Of a stretch of 64,000 nt of DNA, positions 1 to 10,345 are shown piece by piece. The translations under genes were made by a program, and so were the position numbers. Each line of letters starts with the position of its first letter. Position 1 is the first letter of the stretch. The notes under the pieces are model-generated. The model saw only the letters and a program-made list of their open reading frames with translations. It made no database searches and was not told where the DNA came from. Origin of the DNA: Ustilago trichophora (lineage: Eukaryota; Basidiomycota; Ustilaginomycetes; Ustilaginales; Ustilaginaceae); NCBI GenBank assembly GCA_900323505.1, contig OOIN01000022.1:62001-126000 (forward strand), read 5' to 3'.

Positions 1-2801
1 TCGAAACAAAGCACCCCAAGCAGGGCACCATCGACCTCAGCAACAAGCACATCACCGACATTCTCCCCACCATCGCCGACCTCTCCCGCTTTGTCGCTCT
101 TCCACCCCCGCGTTATGACCGAGACGACGAATCCGAATCACGTCCCTCGATCGAGCCCCAAAACTTGCTCCAGTCCAAGACAGGCGGACTAGTTCGTCAC
201 GAATCCTATCTCGCTCCTTTCAGCGCTCACATTCACAACGACTCGGCTTCTTCAAAGACATCCACAGCCGCAAAGCGGATACTTTCCCGCAGTCAGTCGG
301 CCTTCCAGCCCAGCTTTGGTCGTGCACAATCTTTCGCCCGCTCAAACAGTGCCATGAGTACACTCAGTTCGCGTTCTGCCGGCTCTTACCGTGATCACCG
401 TGATCGTCAGGCGACGCTCAGCATCTTCCTCGGCTCCAATGCCCTCACTCGACTGCCGAGTGCCCTCTTCCAACTTCAGAATCTTCGCGTACTGTCATTG
501 CGCTCCAACAAGCTCAAGTTCCTGCCCCCAGCCATCGGTGACCTGCACAACCTCTCAGAGCTTCATGTGCCCAACAACGAGCTCCAGTACCTTCCTGCCG
601 AGATTCTCCGTCTCAAGCTCGACGTCTTCACTTGGTTCCCCAACCCTTTCTTGATCAAGCCACCCAAAACCGGCGTACTCACCGTTCGACCTCTTCTCTG
701 CCATCGTGCAAGACGCATTCGCCAGCAGCAAACGCGTGGTAAACTAGCAGAGCTCGACGAGATCGATGAGGCCGATGATGCCTCCTCTACCACGCCTGTC
801 AGGAATGATGCCAACAACGGAGATGATCTCGTCGTCCCAGTGTCACAACAGCCTCCGCCTCTGGTTCGTGCTCCTCTACCGAGCTCGTCTCGTCAGCAGA
901 GGCATTTGGACCGCACTCGCTCCGAGATGCAAGTTGATGGCTTCCTGGCCAGGGGCATCGATCAGCTTCGTGTCGGTAGCTTTGCTTCGATCAGCGAACG
1001 CGATGTTGACGACAACAGCGACGATGCAAACAGCACTGATGCAGCTGACACTACCTTGGATCCCGACGACACTGCTTCGCAGCTGCCTGCCCTGGCCACA
1101 TCATCTGTGGGTGCCGTACCAGCCGCAGAAGAAGCCGGCGACGATGACGACGTAGAGCGAGAGCGACAGCGCATTCTTGAAGCTGCCTTTGAAGATGAAG
1201 ACGGAGCCGATGCATTCGATTTGACGCCATCGACAGACCATGGTGCTACGACTCGAGGTAAAGTGGCTGGTCGATCCCGCGTGCTCGGCAGCAAGCAGGT
1301 TTCGGGTTTACCGAGCCTGCAGGAGCTCTGCATCCGCAAGCTTCTCAGTCCTTACGACATCGCTGAAGCCGAGTCCCACGGCATCGCATCGCCTTTCCTC
1401 TCTCCCGTCGTCCAGACTTCGGGCGGTCCTCAACGACGGCGAAGCAGCAACAGCAGCAGGACCAACTCACGCACCGGCACGCCGCTCTTTGAGGCGCAGC
1501 AACGTCACCGGGCCACCTCGTTCGGCTCCAACGCTTCACGTGCCAGGAGCTTCAGCTCCAACGGCGGTCCCGAAGACAGCAAGTTTGGCAAGAGGGTCCC
1601 GACGCTGCTCGAGGCTTACGAGAACGGCACTCTACAGAGCCTCGTGGGCGAGCTGGGCCATGGACTGGTTCCGTTGCTGGAGGCAGCTCGTCGCAGCGCT
1701 ACGCAAGACTGGGGCACGCGGGCTAGGATGCGCAGAAGCTCTGCAGCAGCGGCAAAGAGAAGCGGTTTGGCGCGTGTACAATCGGTGGTGGATGCATTCC
1801 CCTCAACAGCTTCAAAAGAAGGTGGCGCACCATCCTCGACGGGCCCAACCAAACAGGCACCGGAAGAAGACGAATCATATGACGTGTTCGGAGGCGTCGA
1901 TGCACCTGGCTCGCTGGACCGCGGCGATGATGCATGCAGCAACCCCTGGTTCTCGCGATGCCCCAATCCGAAGCACTGCGAAGAAAGACTGCGCGAGTCG
2001 CAGCTGGATATGGGCGGCAAGCGCAGAGGTGACATTGCTCTTCACCGTGGCAAGCGTGGATTCGGGTCGACCAGCAGCGTCTCTAGCCTGGGCACTACGC
2101 TCGGCGGTGGCAAAGCCGAGACAGTATCGATCGACATGGAGAGGGTACCGTCTACTGCAGCGAGCTCTGACAGTGGTGCAGCTCCTTCCTCGCCTGTGTC
2201 GTCTTCCGCCTCATCTTCAGTTGACACAGTCGCAGGCTCCTCGATTCCGTCACGACCAGGATCACAAGTGAGTGGTATCAGCATGCCGTTTGCAGGGCAG
2301 CAGGTGCGTTTTGCCGCCAATTCCCAGAGAAGCTTTACCTCGTCCGGACTTGGCCGAACTTGGTCTTCATCACGACCGACTTTCGGCGCTGATCGTGGAA
2401 TGTCCAGGCCCGCTAGCACGCAGTTTGTTCGCGGCTTCTCCACCTCCTCTGCCTTGTCCGCTTCTGGGCTTCATCGAAGCACGTCGTTCGGTCCGGACAA
2501 GGAGGAGGAAGCTGAGCGCGACTGGCCTCTTAGCGAGCAGGAGCATCGCCAAGCGCCGATCTTCAGCACTCCAGGAGAAACCCGCATCGAATGGATTTCG
2601 CACATTGGCGGCATCCGTGTAGCCAAGCTTGGAGAAGCCCGAGTCGAGCTAGATGGAGACTCGAGCGATGCCAGCGGTGCAACACTTCCGGAGGCAGCAC
2701 AGGCAAGCATGCTGGGAGCCATGGGTGGATTTGAGAACAAGGATCTCCTTCCCATCATGTGGCGAGGCTGCAGCCGTGGATGTCTCGACTTTCTTGTTTG
2801 A
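1..2801 (+). CDS. Leucine-rich-repeat protein, 5' end beyond window
   Basis: The reading frame is open from the first bases (frame of nt 3) to a TGA at 2799-2801, so the N-terminus lies outside the window. About 930 residues are visible. Typical 23-residue LRRs occur at about 400-660, with xLxxLPxxLxxLxxLxxLxLxxNxL spacing. They are followed by an LRR-capping-like stretch (FTWFPNPF). The rest is long, Ser/Thr/Asp-rich and probably disordered, with isolated conserved patches: PSLQELCIRKLL (about 1309-1345), a Cys-containing segment CSNPWFSRCPNPKHC (about 1936-1980), and a C-terminal block ending in a Cys-containing motif. LRRs mediate protein binding, and this layout resembles uncharacterised fungus-specific LRR proteins. 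No enzymatic domain is visible. The LRR call is firm; the cellular role is unknown. Confidence 0.8.
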   Translation, partial: ETKHPKQGTIDLSNKHITDILPTIADLSRFVALPPPRYDRDDESESRPSIEPQNLLQSKTGGLVRHESYLAPFSAHIHNDSASSKTSTAAKRILSRSQSAFQPSFGRAQSFARSNSAMSTLSSRSAGSYRDHRDRQATLSIFLGSNALTRLPSALFQLQNLRVLSLRSNKLKFLPPAIGDLHNLSELHVPNNELQYLPAEILRLKLDVFTWFPNPFLIKPPKTGVLTVRPLLCHRARRIRQQQTRGKLAELDEIDEADDASSTTPVRNDANNGDDLVVPVSQQPPPLVRAPLPSSSRQQRHLDRTRSEMQVDGFLARGIDQLRVGSFASISERDVDDNSDDANSTDAADTTLDPDDTASQLPALATSSVGAVPAAEEAGDDDDVERERQRILEAAFEDEDGADAFDLTPSTDHGATTRGKVAGRSRVLGSKQVSGLPSLQELCIRKLLSPYDIAEAESHGIASPFLSPVVQTSGGPQRRRSSNSSRTNSRTGTPLFEAQQRHRATSFGSNASRARSFSSNGGPEDSKFGKRVPTLLEAYENGTLQSLVGELGHGLVPLLEAARRSATQDWGTRARMRRSSAAAAKRSGLARVQSVVDAFPSTASKEGGAPSSTGPTKQAPEEDESYDVFGGVDAPGSLDRGDDACSNPWFSRCPNPKHCEERLRESQLDMGGKRRGDIALHRGKRGFGSTSSVSSLGTTLGGGKAETVSIDMERVPSTAASSDSGAAPSSPVSSSASSSVDTVAGSSIPSRPGSQVSGISMPFAGQQVRFAANSQRSFTSSGLGRTWSSSRPTFGADRGMSRPASTQFVRGFSTSSALSASGLHRSTSFGPDKEEEAERDWPLSEQEHRQAPIFSTPGETRIEWISHIGGIRVAKLGEARVELDGDSSDASGATLPEAAQASMLGAMGGFENKDLLPIMWRGCSRGCLDFLV

Positions 2802-3426
2802 ACTTGCTCTCCTGCATCCTGTGCCTTTATCAATTTGCATGCGTTTCGCAGTCTCATTTCCGTCGATGCCACCATCTTGTGCTGCGGTGGGTGCAAGTGA
2901 GCTCTTTACCCGCTGCTCTAGTTACTGTTAGCCGATGAGACCAGTGCGGGTGTTGGGTGGGAGGCTTATCTTTTGAAGTGATCTGTCATAATATTGAGGT
3001 GCAGCGACTCGTTCCGACTACCCGACAGTCCGGGCTCGCGCACGGATATTTCAACCTAAAAAAGAAAAAGAGGAGAGAAGAGAGGGTCACATGTGTGCAG
3101 CCAGCCAGAGTTGCTAGTCCTGGCGAGCTGAATTTTTTTTTTTCTTTTTTTTTTTTTAAAGCTGCAAAGAGAAAGACGGAGTACGCTGTGGTGAGCTTTG
3201 AATGCGCAATCAACGACGCACGAGCTTTGACATTGTCTTGTTCTCCACCTTCACCTTTGTTGGTTTCCCTAGAATCAAGGTCACGATCTCTGCCGATACA
3301 ACAAGTGCCGCCAAGGACTACCTTTGACACTGCTCATCTCAGCTTTTTGATCGGTGCAAATAAGCCAAGACCATACGCATTCAGACCAAGCAAGCAGCTA
3401 CAGAAACGATAAATACTATTCCAAAG
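2802..3426. other. Intergenic region, FUR1 upstream
   Basis: No gene is recognised. It holds the 3' end of the LRR gene and the FUR1 promoter. A pyrimidine tract (runs of T broken by one C) lies at about 3133-3159. CT-rich and AC-rich stretches sit closer to the FUR1 start, as is common in smut promoters. Confidence 0.5.
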
Positions 3427-4125
3427 ATGGCCTCGACAGCAACCACGGCGCAGAATGGCGCTCTTGCAGCGCAATCTGGCCCTGTATTGCCACCCAACGC
3501 ATCTCGTCTCCCTCAAACCGCACAGTTGGATGCCTTGCTCACCATCATTCGCGACACCTCTACCCCGCGCTCCGATTTCATTTTTTACTCGGACCGCATC
3601 ATCCGTCTTTTGGTCGAAGAGGGACTGAACCATCTTCCCACGGTGCCTAAGAACGTCATGACACCTACTGGTTTCGAATATTCCGGAGTCTCATTCCAAG
3701 GTCGCATTTGTGGAGTGTCTATCCTTCGAGCGGGAGAAGCGATGGAAGCGGGCCTTCGCGAGTGCTGTCGTTCCGTTCGTATTGGCAAGATTCTGATCCA
3801 GAGAGACGAAGAAACGGCCAAACCCAAACTGTTCTACGCCAAGTTACCAGAGGACATTGCCGATCGGTGGGTTCTTCTTTTGGACCCAATGCTGGCAACG
3901 GGAGGAAGCGCAATCAAGGCCATCGAGGTATTGATTGAAAACGGAGTCAAGGCGGAGCAGATTCTTTTCCTCAACTTGATCGCAAGCCCGGAAGGGTTGA
4001 ACAACATGTATTCGCAGTTCCCACAGGTCAAAGTGATTTCGGCTTGGGTCGACGAGAGGTTGGACGAGAAGAGTTACATCATCCCCGGTTTGGGAGACTA
4101 TGGCGACCGATACTACAGCGGTTGA
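3427..4125 (+). CDS. FUR1: Uracil phosphoribosyltransferase
   Basis: A 232-residue single-exon protein that converts uracil and PRPP to UMP in the cytosolic pyrimidine salvage pathway; in fungi it is also the route by which 5-fluorouracil becomes toxic. The type-I PRPP-binding loop is clear at about residues 150-165 (LLLDPMLATGGSAIKAI). It is preceded by GVSILRAGEAME and followed by FLNLIASPEGL, and the protein ends in the uracil-binding GLGDYGDRYYSG. Length matches yeast Fur1 (about 216) plus a slightly longer N-terminus. The ATG at 3427 is used because the N-terminal LPQTAQLDALLTIIRDT block aligns from there. Neighbours: the LRR gene upstream on the same strand; VPS25 downstream, convergent, 264 bp away. 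Confidence 0.96.
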   Translation: MASTATTAQNGALAAQSGPVLPPNASRLPQTAQLDALLTIIRDTSTPRSDFIFYSDRIIRLLVEEGLNHLPTVPKNVMTPTGFEYSGVSFQGRICGVSILRAGEAMEAGLRECCRSVRIGKILIQRDEETAKPKLFYAKLPEDIADRWVLLLDPMLATGGSAIKAIEVLIENGVKAEQILFLNLIASPEGLNNMYSQFPQVKVISAWVDERLDEKSYIIPGLGDYGDRYYSG

Positions 4126-4389
4126 GCACAGCACCTGCCATCAGACCAATCGTAACACTTTGCACTTAGCCTTGCACACCTTGTCGGAACTGTCGCCTCA
4201 CTGGAATACCACTTGTAATACTCGATGCAAAGCAATCATTCACAGACATACATCGCATCTCGATCTCACAATGCCGCCACTTGGTTGTGCAAACGAGGAT
4301 CTCACAAGTGAACACAAACTGCACAGAGAGCGCAAAGACACGCTTGAACGCTCGATAGCATTGTTGCTGGGTATATTTGAGATGTTGTC

Positions 4390-5121
4390 TTAGACGAATT
4401 TGACACCTTGGCCATCCTCTGCTTCGGTACCGGCAAAGATCTGTGCCTTGCCCTGGGCGCTGAGATGCTTTAACGCTTGTCTCAAAAGTGGTGTAGGAAG
4501 TTGATAGAATTCTACGTGACAAAGCAAAGAGGCCAGATGAGTGAGTCATGTCGATTGGACACAGCTACAACGACTTGAGATAGGGAGAAGCTTACCTTGT
4601 TCGTGTACCAGATCGCCCTCGGTCAACTCAAAGAGGGTCATGATGCTCTTGTTCTGACCTGTTGCCATGACCCATTCGTATATCGCATCTCCCCACTGTG
4701 GCGGGGTCTTCCAGTAGATATATGCTTTTGCACTAGCACTGCCACCGTTGCTACCCTTGGCCTTTCCAGAGGCGCCCGTGAGCTGCTCCTCCCATGCAGC
4801 CTGTTTGTGCTCCACCAAATCGGCCAATATCTGCCGTATTGATTCGGGGGAAAGCGCACGCTGAATTGCCTGATTGGCAAACAGACTCTTGTGCGGATCC
4901 GCTGCGGTCATCTGGCCGTTTGCAGTGGTATCAAAGGTAGTGGGTAGTGGAGAAAGCGAGAAGATGCGGTGATGTCGACAGTAGTCGAGGATGAGAGAAC
5001 GCCATTGAGATAGTTGCTGCCCTCGTGAGACGGGGTTGTGCTGGAGAGTGTAGAAGGGTGGGAAGGCGTGGATGGGTGGATAGCGGAAGTCTGTGGAGCT
5101 GCCAAGAGAGGCGGTCGCCAT
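4390..5121 (-). CDS. VPS25: ESCRT-II subunit Vps25 (two exons)
   Basis: Exon 1 is 5121-4596 and exon 2 is 4511-4390, separated by an 84-bp intron (4595-4512) with donor GTAAGC and acceptor CACGTAG. Joining them gives 215 residues and restores the family C-terminus ending GQGVKFV. The N-terminus carries the Vps25 signature (PPFYTLQHNP, then RGQQLSQW and YCRHHRI), followed by two winged-helix domains. A WKTPPQW segment starts the link to the second helix. Vps25 is present in two copies in ESCRT-II (Vps22/Vps25/Vps36) on endosomes. It recruits ESCRT-III (Vps20) during multivesicular-body sorting. The intron breaks codon phase 1 (G/AA, Glu). Intron boundaries were read by eye. Confidence 0.93.
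4512..4595 (-). other. Spliceosomal intron of VPS25
   Basis: On the minus strand the donor is ACAAG/GTAAGC and the acceptor GTCACGTAG/AATTC. Removing 84 bp joins VHEQ to FYQLPTPLLRQAL with a split Glu codon, giving the expected second winged helix. It is the only intron in the window supported by protein homology. Confidence 0.88.
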
Positions 5122-6120
5122 TGTTGTGGGCTAGACTGGATAGTGCTGATGTCGGATCACTACCGACGCGGTCAAGTGCAGATATGGATGAGGGAGAGAG
5201 AAGAAGCTCAAAGGTGACACTCTGACTCTGATGGTCCAAAAAGTGGAGGAAAAGGATCGGCGTGTTCCCGATCGACGTTGGCCTGAGCACTCTTTGGAAA
5301 GCGATTTCTTCGGACCACGCGATTCTGCGTGTATTCGGTCGGCTGATTCGCATCTGCCTGCAAGCTGCTTCGTGTTTCGATTGATGTGGGAGCTCTTGCA
5401 AAATCATCGGATGTTGCGCTTTGAATGCTACTGTAACTCAGTTATCAGTCACACACACACACACACTCACACTCACAACATCTCTGCTCGACCAAGCTCA
5501 ATCAGTATCAAGTGCCTGAATCTGCAAGAGAAATAAAAATGAAAAATGAAATAATAGTAATAACAAAATAAAATAAAAATAAACTTTGAAGCTGTTTGGC
5601 GGAGATGTGGCTAGGCATCCAAGCAGTCCAAGTTGGTTGCATCTGCAGGATCCAATCACGCATCAGCCAATCAGCCTAATTTTCCCTCACACAAAAATGG
5701 CAACGTCTGAGCTCAGAGGGTGCAATCCATTTGCTTTTTGCAAAACAGAGACTCGTCAAATGCAGCTTGCTTGTAGACCGCGTTGGTGCGCGCTCACCTA
5801 TCCAAAGCACGCCCGGCGAAATTCCAAGATTCGTCGCGCTCTCTGATCCCACGTCCATCTTTCTTCTCCATCCATCTCCACACTTTGCACCATCATCTCG
5901 TTCTTTTTCCACAATCTTGGTCTCATCGAATCTTTGTGCTGATCGTCCACAATCACTTTAACAGTATCGATCGTTTTGGTTGGCTCATTATTCCCATCTT
6001 TTGCACAACTTCGACTCCTCATTCGCTCAATCCCACCCTCCTTCAATCCTACGAAAAGCACGTCAACAAGCAGCATTAAAATCAAGGAAGCGTAAAGCTT
6101 GACATCACACGGATTCCATC
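5122..6120. promoter_or_regulatory. Divergent intergenic region VPS25 / RXT3
   Basis: About 1 kb between divergent genes, probably carrying both promoters. No gene is recognised. It contains a (CA)n microsatellite (about 5449-5478) and an A-rich block (about 5535-5582). A C/T-rich, A-poor leader lies directly upstream of the RXT3 ATG. Confidence 0.5.
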
Positions 6121-9100
6121 ATGCCACCGCCACCACCGCCTCCTCATCACTCGACACAACGCTCACCTCCTGGAGCTTCTTCGTCATACCACTCTGCATC
6201 CCAGCGCAACTATCCTGTCTCTCCGTCCGCCGCAGGAGGAGCCAACCATCCTTTGCCTCCCCTCAGACCTCCCTCTCGCACTTCTTCCGGCATCGATGAT
6301 CCATCACGAGACCGCTGGAGGCAATCGGGCCCTGTACCCTCGCCTCGTTCCGATGTTATGAACATGAACTCGCTCCTGGGCCCTTCCGGCGCTCCCGAGG
6401 CCTCCGACCCCAGACACATGATCTACGATCGCGAACGCGACAGAGGGCGTGACCGTGAGCGCGAGTGGGAATGGGAACAACGAGAGCGCGAGCGAGAGCA
6501 ATGGGAAAGGGAACGTGAACGCGACAGAGCTCGCAGCGCCTTGTATCCCGGTGGTCCCTCATCCCGTACTGTCCCTCCTCCGCCTAGCCGCTCGCCCATC
6601 GTGCCATACGGCCACACTTCTACCAGCCCATCCTCTCAATCAGCTCCTCCACGACGCAAGTGGAGCGACTCCAATCCCGAAGACGCTCCCCCCACATACC
6701 ATCGAGAGCGAGAGTGGGAACGCGAGAGAGAATACGAGATGGAAAGGGAACGTGAGATGCGATGGAGAGCTTCACAGCGTGCTGGCGGCGCTCCCGATAT
6801 GCCATCTTCGCAACACGGTCGAGCTCCCAGTGGCGACGTGCGCTACGCTGTTGGTGGCCCGCCTCCTGGAATGCCCGGAGAGCCCTCTCGAAGCCCTCGC
6901 GACCCGTATCCTTCCTCTCTGCCTCCTCGTAGAAGCCCAGCACCCGGCCACGCAAGTCGAGCAGGTCCCGTAGCTGGACGTGTTCGTGAGCCAAGCGCAG
7001 ATGTTCCTCTTGCTGCCATGGCTCCCGAAAGCTCGCCCCGCCACGCACCCTACCTCGGCCCTTACGATGATCCCAGGTCCGGTCCCATTCCTCCAGGTCA
7101 TGGCGGAATGCTTCCTCCTGCCGGTCGATCCCCCGAACGCATGCGCGCTCCCCTCTCGTACGGCCCCTACGATGGACCCATGTCCGAACGCGAACTCATG
7201 CAGCGCGAACGAGATCGCGACCGAGACCGCGAAATGATGGCAGGCGATCGGTACGGTCGCAGGATGCACGGTGAACCCATGATCATGGACGAGCCGATGT
7301 ACGATCGATACGGTCCCAGAGGACCACCTTCCGGCCCTCTTGGTCCTCATTCCGCCAAATCGGCTAGCGGCAGAGCTTACGATGAACGCGGGCCTCCTCC
7401 TCCCCTTCCCTACCCTCCTTCCAGCCCGACGCAGAGCCGAGACGGAGATCGACGCAAGGAAAAGTCCAAACCTCCAGGATCCCAGCCCAGTGCTAACCCG
7501 TCTCGCGAATCATCGGTCCCGGCTCAGTCCCGTCCTGGTGGCTATGGTGGCCGACCCGACGATCGCGCCAGTGTAGGGCCCATGCCTCCTCACTATGAGC
7601 CCGAGCGTCACCCCCGCTCCGGTCCCCCGCCTCCCATGGGGCCCATTCGCGATGCATCTGCCAAGCTCGACCCTTCCGCTGGCCCATCACGCCGAGTACC
7701 GCTTTCGCCTGGCAGCGAGCGTGGCGCTCCTTTCCGAGATGGGCCGCCCCAACGTGGACCTTCCATGCCACCCTACGGTGCACCTTCCTCTGAGCGTGAC
7801 CTCCGAGAACGCGACCGCGAGATGGCCATCCAACGAGAGCGCGAGCTCGAAGCAGAGCATGAGCGCGAACGTATGCGACAGAGACAGGAGCGCGAGAGGG
7901 AACGAGAATTCGAGATGGAGCGAGAGCGCGAACTTGAACGCGAACGTGAGCGTCTGCGCATCGAAGAGCTCGAGCGTGAACGTCAGAGGGAGAGGGAGAT
8001 GGAACTCGAACGCGAGCGTGAGCGCGAGAAGGAGAAGGAGCGCGAAAAGGAAAAGGAGCGAGAACGCAGGGAACGTCGTCGAGAGAAACAACAAGCCGAA
8101 AAGATGGCCGCCATGGAGCGGGAGAAGGAGAGGGAGCGTCACGCTCAAGTCCAGGCCCAGGCTCAGGCTCAGGCACAAGCCCAGGCCCAAGCACATGCTG
8201 CTGCTGCTGCTGCTGCTGCAGCCGCCCAGATGCATCCTGGTGCTCTGGGCGAGTTGCCTCCGCACATCCGACCGCCGCCTGCCAGTCTCGAGGAGGCCTT
8301 GATCGCCACAGCACAGCAGCAAGCAGCAGCGTACGGCCGTCCTCCCAATTTGGCTGACTTTCACGCTGCTGCTGCCGCCATCGGCTATCCACCTGGTATG
8401 CCTCTTCCTCCTACCATCCATCCGGCCATGTTTGGCGGTATGGGTCCAGGCGCTGAGGCACTAGTGCCGCATCAGCCTCATGTGATCCGTGATCCCAACG
8501 CAGGACCACGAGTTGACAGCGAGCCGGTCTGGCTTTACCTGGAGCTTTGCGAACGGGACGAGTCGATTCGTCGAGCCGAGCGTCTGCCTCTGGATGTGCT
8601 GAGTGACGAGCAGAAGGACGAGATTGCCGCTGAGCTGGCTGGCACCGCACCCAATGCTGCTGAGCAGGCCGCTTCTGCAGCAGCTGCAGTTGGGCCAACC
8701 GAAAATGCTGATGAATCTGCAGCCGGAGTGGGAGCTGCGGCAGCAGAGCCGGTTGCCCAAGAGAGCACACAACCCCAAACATCCAAAGAAGCGACCAGGG
8801 TAGACACAAACACTCTTGTCGTGGAGGCCCCCGTCGACCCCCTCCCCCGCCATCTCATTGGCATGGACAAGGGCCGTCCAGTTCGCCATTTGGGCTCGTG
8901 GATCTACGACCCCACCGTCGACCCACTATTCCCCGCCGAGCTACTCGCCCGCAATGTCGGATCCACTTTGGAAGTCCGCATCCCCGGCGACTTGCTCAGC
9001 TGTGGTGGTCGCGGAGGCCCCCACTGGGGCGAGTATCGCAGTCTAGAATCTGAATGCTTGGCGCGATGCGAAATTGGAGACCCGCTCAAAGACCTTCTCG

Positions 9101-10086
9101 AAGGTGAGCGCGGACGTATGGCACTCAACGGCACCGGAAACAATTGGAAATTGGGTTGGAGGGGTAAAGAGCACGCTCGGATGAGCTTGGAGATGCGTAT
9201 CGAGGAACGAGTGGCCGAGGCGCAGCTGTTTGGGCAGAAAATTCCATCCTATGTCGCTAAAGCCAACAAGAAGACCGCCGTTCAGGATTCACAAAACGAA
9301 GCCCGTCAAACAGCCGAGGAGGGCAAGTCCCATCCAAAGCAAGCCGAATCTGCAGACACCAAGCCGGCTGCCACCGAAAACACCCCGGCTCGCAAAGACT
9401 CGTCGCTTACTAGCGGCTCACCCTGGCAATTCTGGCGAATCAACCCCCTTCTCCGACGCAAGCTTTGGGGAACCGACGTGTACACGGACGATTCTGACGT
9501 GCTTGCCATGTGCGTTCACGCCGGTTGGGTCGAAGGCCCCTCTCTGGAATCCGAGGGAATCCCGGCTTGGGTCCCTCCTGGACGCGCAGCTCGCGCGTGG
9601 CCTGGATTCACTCTCAACTCTATTGCTGTTCCATCCTCCCCAGATTCTGTAAGCGGAGAAAAGCCCGATATTCCCTGCGATCTCTCGGTGATCCTCCGCA
9701 TCGCACCCAAGCTCATCGCGTACAAGGGCTGTCAGCGCGGCGGAATCAAATCTCGCTCGTGGGGAAACTCGCACGATGGTGTATCGCTCGTTGTCGAGAG
9801 TGTCGAGCTCAAACAGCCCGGTTATGCACAGAGTAAAGGCAGGAAGAGTGCCAAGGGTAGGATTGAGCAGTTGGCCCGCTATAGAGCTGCGGTCGAAGGT
9901 GCGGTCAAGCTTGAAAATCAGACGGCGGCCGGGGAGGATGAAGTGGATCTCAAGAACCTTTGCAAAGTGACACAGCTCATTCCGCTTAGCAAGGTTGTAA
10001 GCGGGGTAAAGAGGGTGTGTGATGGCGAGGTTGAGGGTGGCGATCGTGCTGGAAAGCGTTTGTTTTGGCAAATTCAACAGGCTTGA
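6121..10086 (+). CDS. RXT3: RXT3-like histone deacetylase complex subunit
   Basis: A 1321-residue protein. The C-terminal third (about residues 900-1310) carries the Rxt3 family domain, with HLGSWIYDP, CGGRGGPHWGEY and the diagnostic LWGTDVYTDDSDVL...HAGW (about 1114-1136). Rxt3 belongs to the large Rpd3 (Rpd3L) deacetylase complex in yeast and represses transcription in the nucleus. The N-terminal 560 residues are Pro/Ser/Arg-rich and disordered. At about 560-680 there is an almost pure Arg/Glu/Lys run, predicted to be a single long charged helix. A Gln-Ala alternation and a poly-Ala run follow (about 680-705). Yeast Rxt3 is far shorter (about 300 residues), so most of this protein is lineage-specific extension. 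The ATG at 6121 follows a C/T-rich leader. Confidence 0.88.
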   Translation: MPPPPPPPHHSTQRSPPGASSSYHSASQRNYPVSPSAAGGANHPLPPLRPPSRTSSGIDDPSRDRWRQSGPVPSPRSDVMNMNSLLGPSGAPEASDPRHMIYDRERDRGRDREREWEWEQREREREQWERERERDRARSALYPGGPSSRTVPPPPSRSPIVPYGHTSTSPSSQSAPPRRKWSDSNPEDAPPTYHREREWEREREYEMEREREMRWRASQRAGGAPDMPSSQHGRAPSGDVRYAVGGPPPGMPGEPSRSPRDPYPSSLPPRRSPAPGHASRAGPVAGRVREPSADVPLAAMAPESSPRHAPYLGPYDDPRSGPIPPGHGGMLPPAGRSPERMRAPLSYGPYDGPMSERELMQRERDRDRDREMMAGDRYGRRMHGEPMIMDEPMYDRYGPRGPPSGPLGPHSAKSASGRAYDERGPPPPLPYPPSSPTQSRDGDRRKEKSKPPGSQPSANPSRESSVPAQSRPGGYGGRPDDRASVGPMPPHYEPERHPRSGPPPPMGPIRDASAKLDPSAGPSRRVPLSPGSERGAPFRDGPPQRGPSMPPYGAPSSERDLRERDREMAIQRERELEAEHERERMRQRQEREREREFEMERERELERERERLRIEELERERQREREMELEREREREKEKEREKEKERERRERRREKQQAEKMAAMEREKERERHAQVQAQAQAQAQAQAQAHAAAAAAAAAAQMHPGALGELPPHIRPPPASLEEALIATAQQQAAAYGRPPNLADFHAAAAAIGYPPGMPLPPTIHPAMFGGMGPGAEALVPHQPHVIRDPNAGPRVDSEPVWLYLELCERDESIRRAERLPLDVLSDEQKDEIAAELAGTAPNAAEQAASAAAAVGPTENADESAAGVGAAAAEPVAQESTQPQTSKEATRVDTNTLVVEAPVDPLPRHLIGMDKGRPVRHLGSWIYDPTVDPLFPAELLARNVGSTLEVRIPGDLLSCGGRGGPHWGEYRSLESECLARCEIGDPLKDLLEGERGRMALNGTGNNWKLGWRGKEHARMSLEMRIEERVAEAQLFGQKIPSYVAKANKKTAVQDSQNEARQTAEEGKSHPKQAESADTKPAATENTPARKDSSLTSGSPWQFWRINPLLRRKLWGTDVYTDDSDVLAMCVHAGWVEGPSLESEGIPAWVPPGRAARAWPGFTLNSIAVPSSPDSVSGEKPDIPCDLSVILRIAPKLIAYKGCQRGGIKSRSWGNSHDGVSLVVESVELKQPGYAQSKGRKSAKGRIEQLARYRAAVEGAVKLENQTAAGEDEVDLKNLCKVTQLIPLSKVVSGVKRVCDGEVEGGDRAGKRLFWQIQQA

Positions 10087-10345
10087 TCGATTCAATTCGA
10101 GTAACTTGGTAATCGTTGTTTGGCCTCTGTACTGTACAACAGCTCAAAATGCGCAACAATGAATCCTATCATACACATCCACATCCACACAGGCACAAGA
10201 CAACGAAATTTTAAAATCCCAAGAGGATCCTGAAAAGTGGAAAAAAAAGGAGAAAATCGTTGAGAGAGAGGTACTGTATGCATAAAATGTGTGTAACAAA
10301 GCTACTATTCCATGACGAAATGAGAGGTTTGCCGCGACCGTAAGG

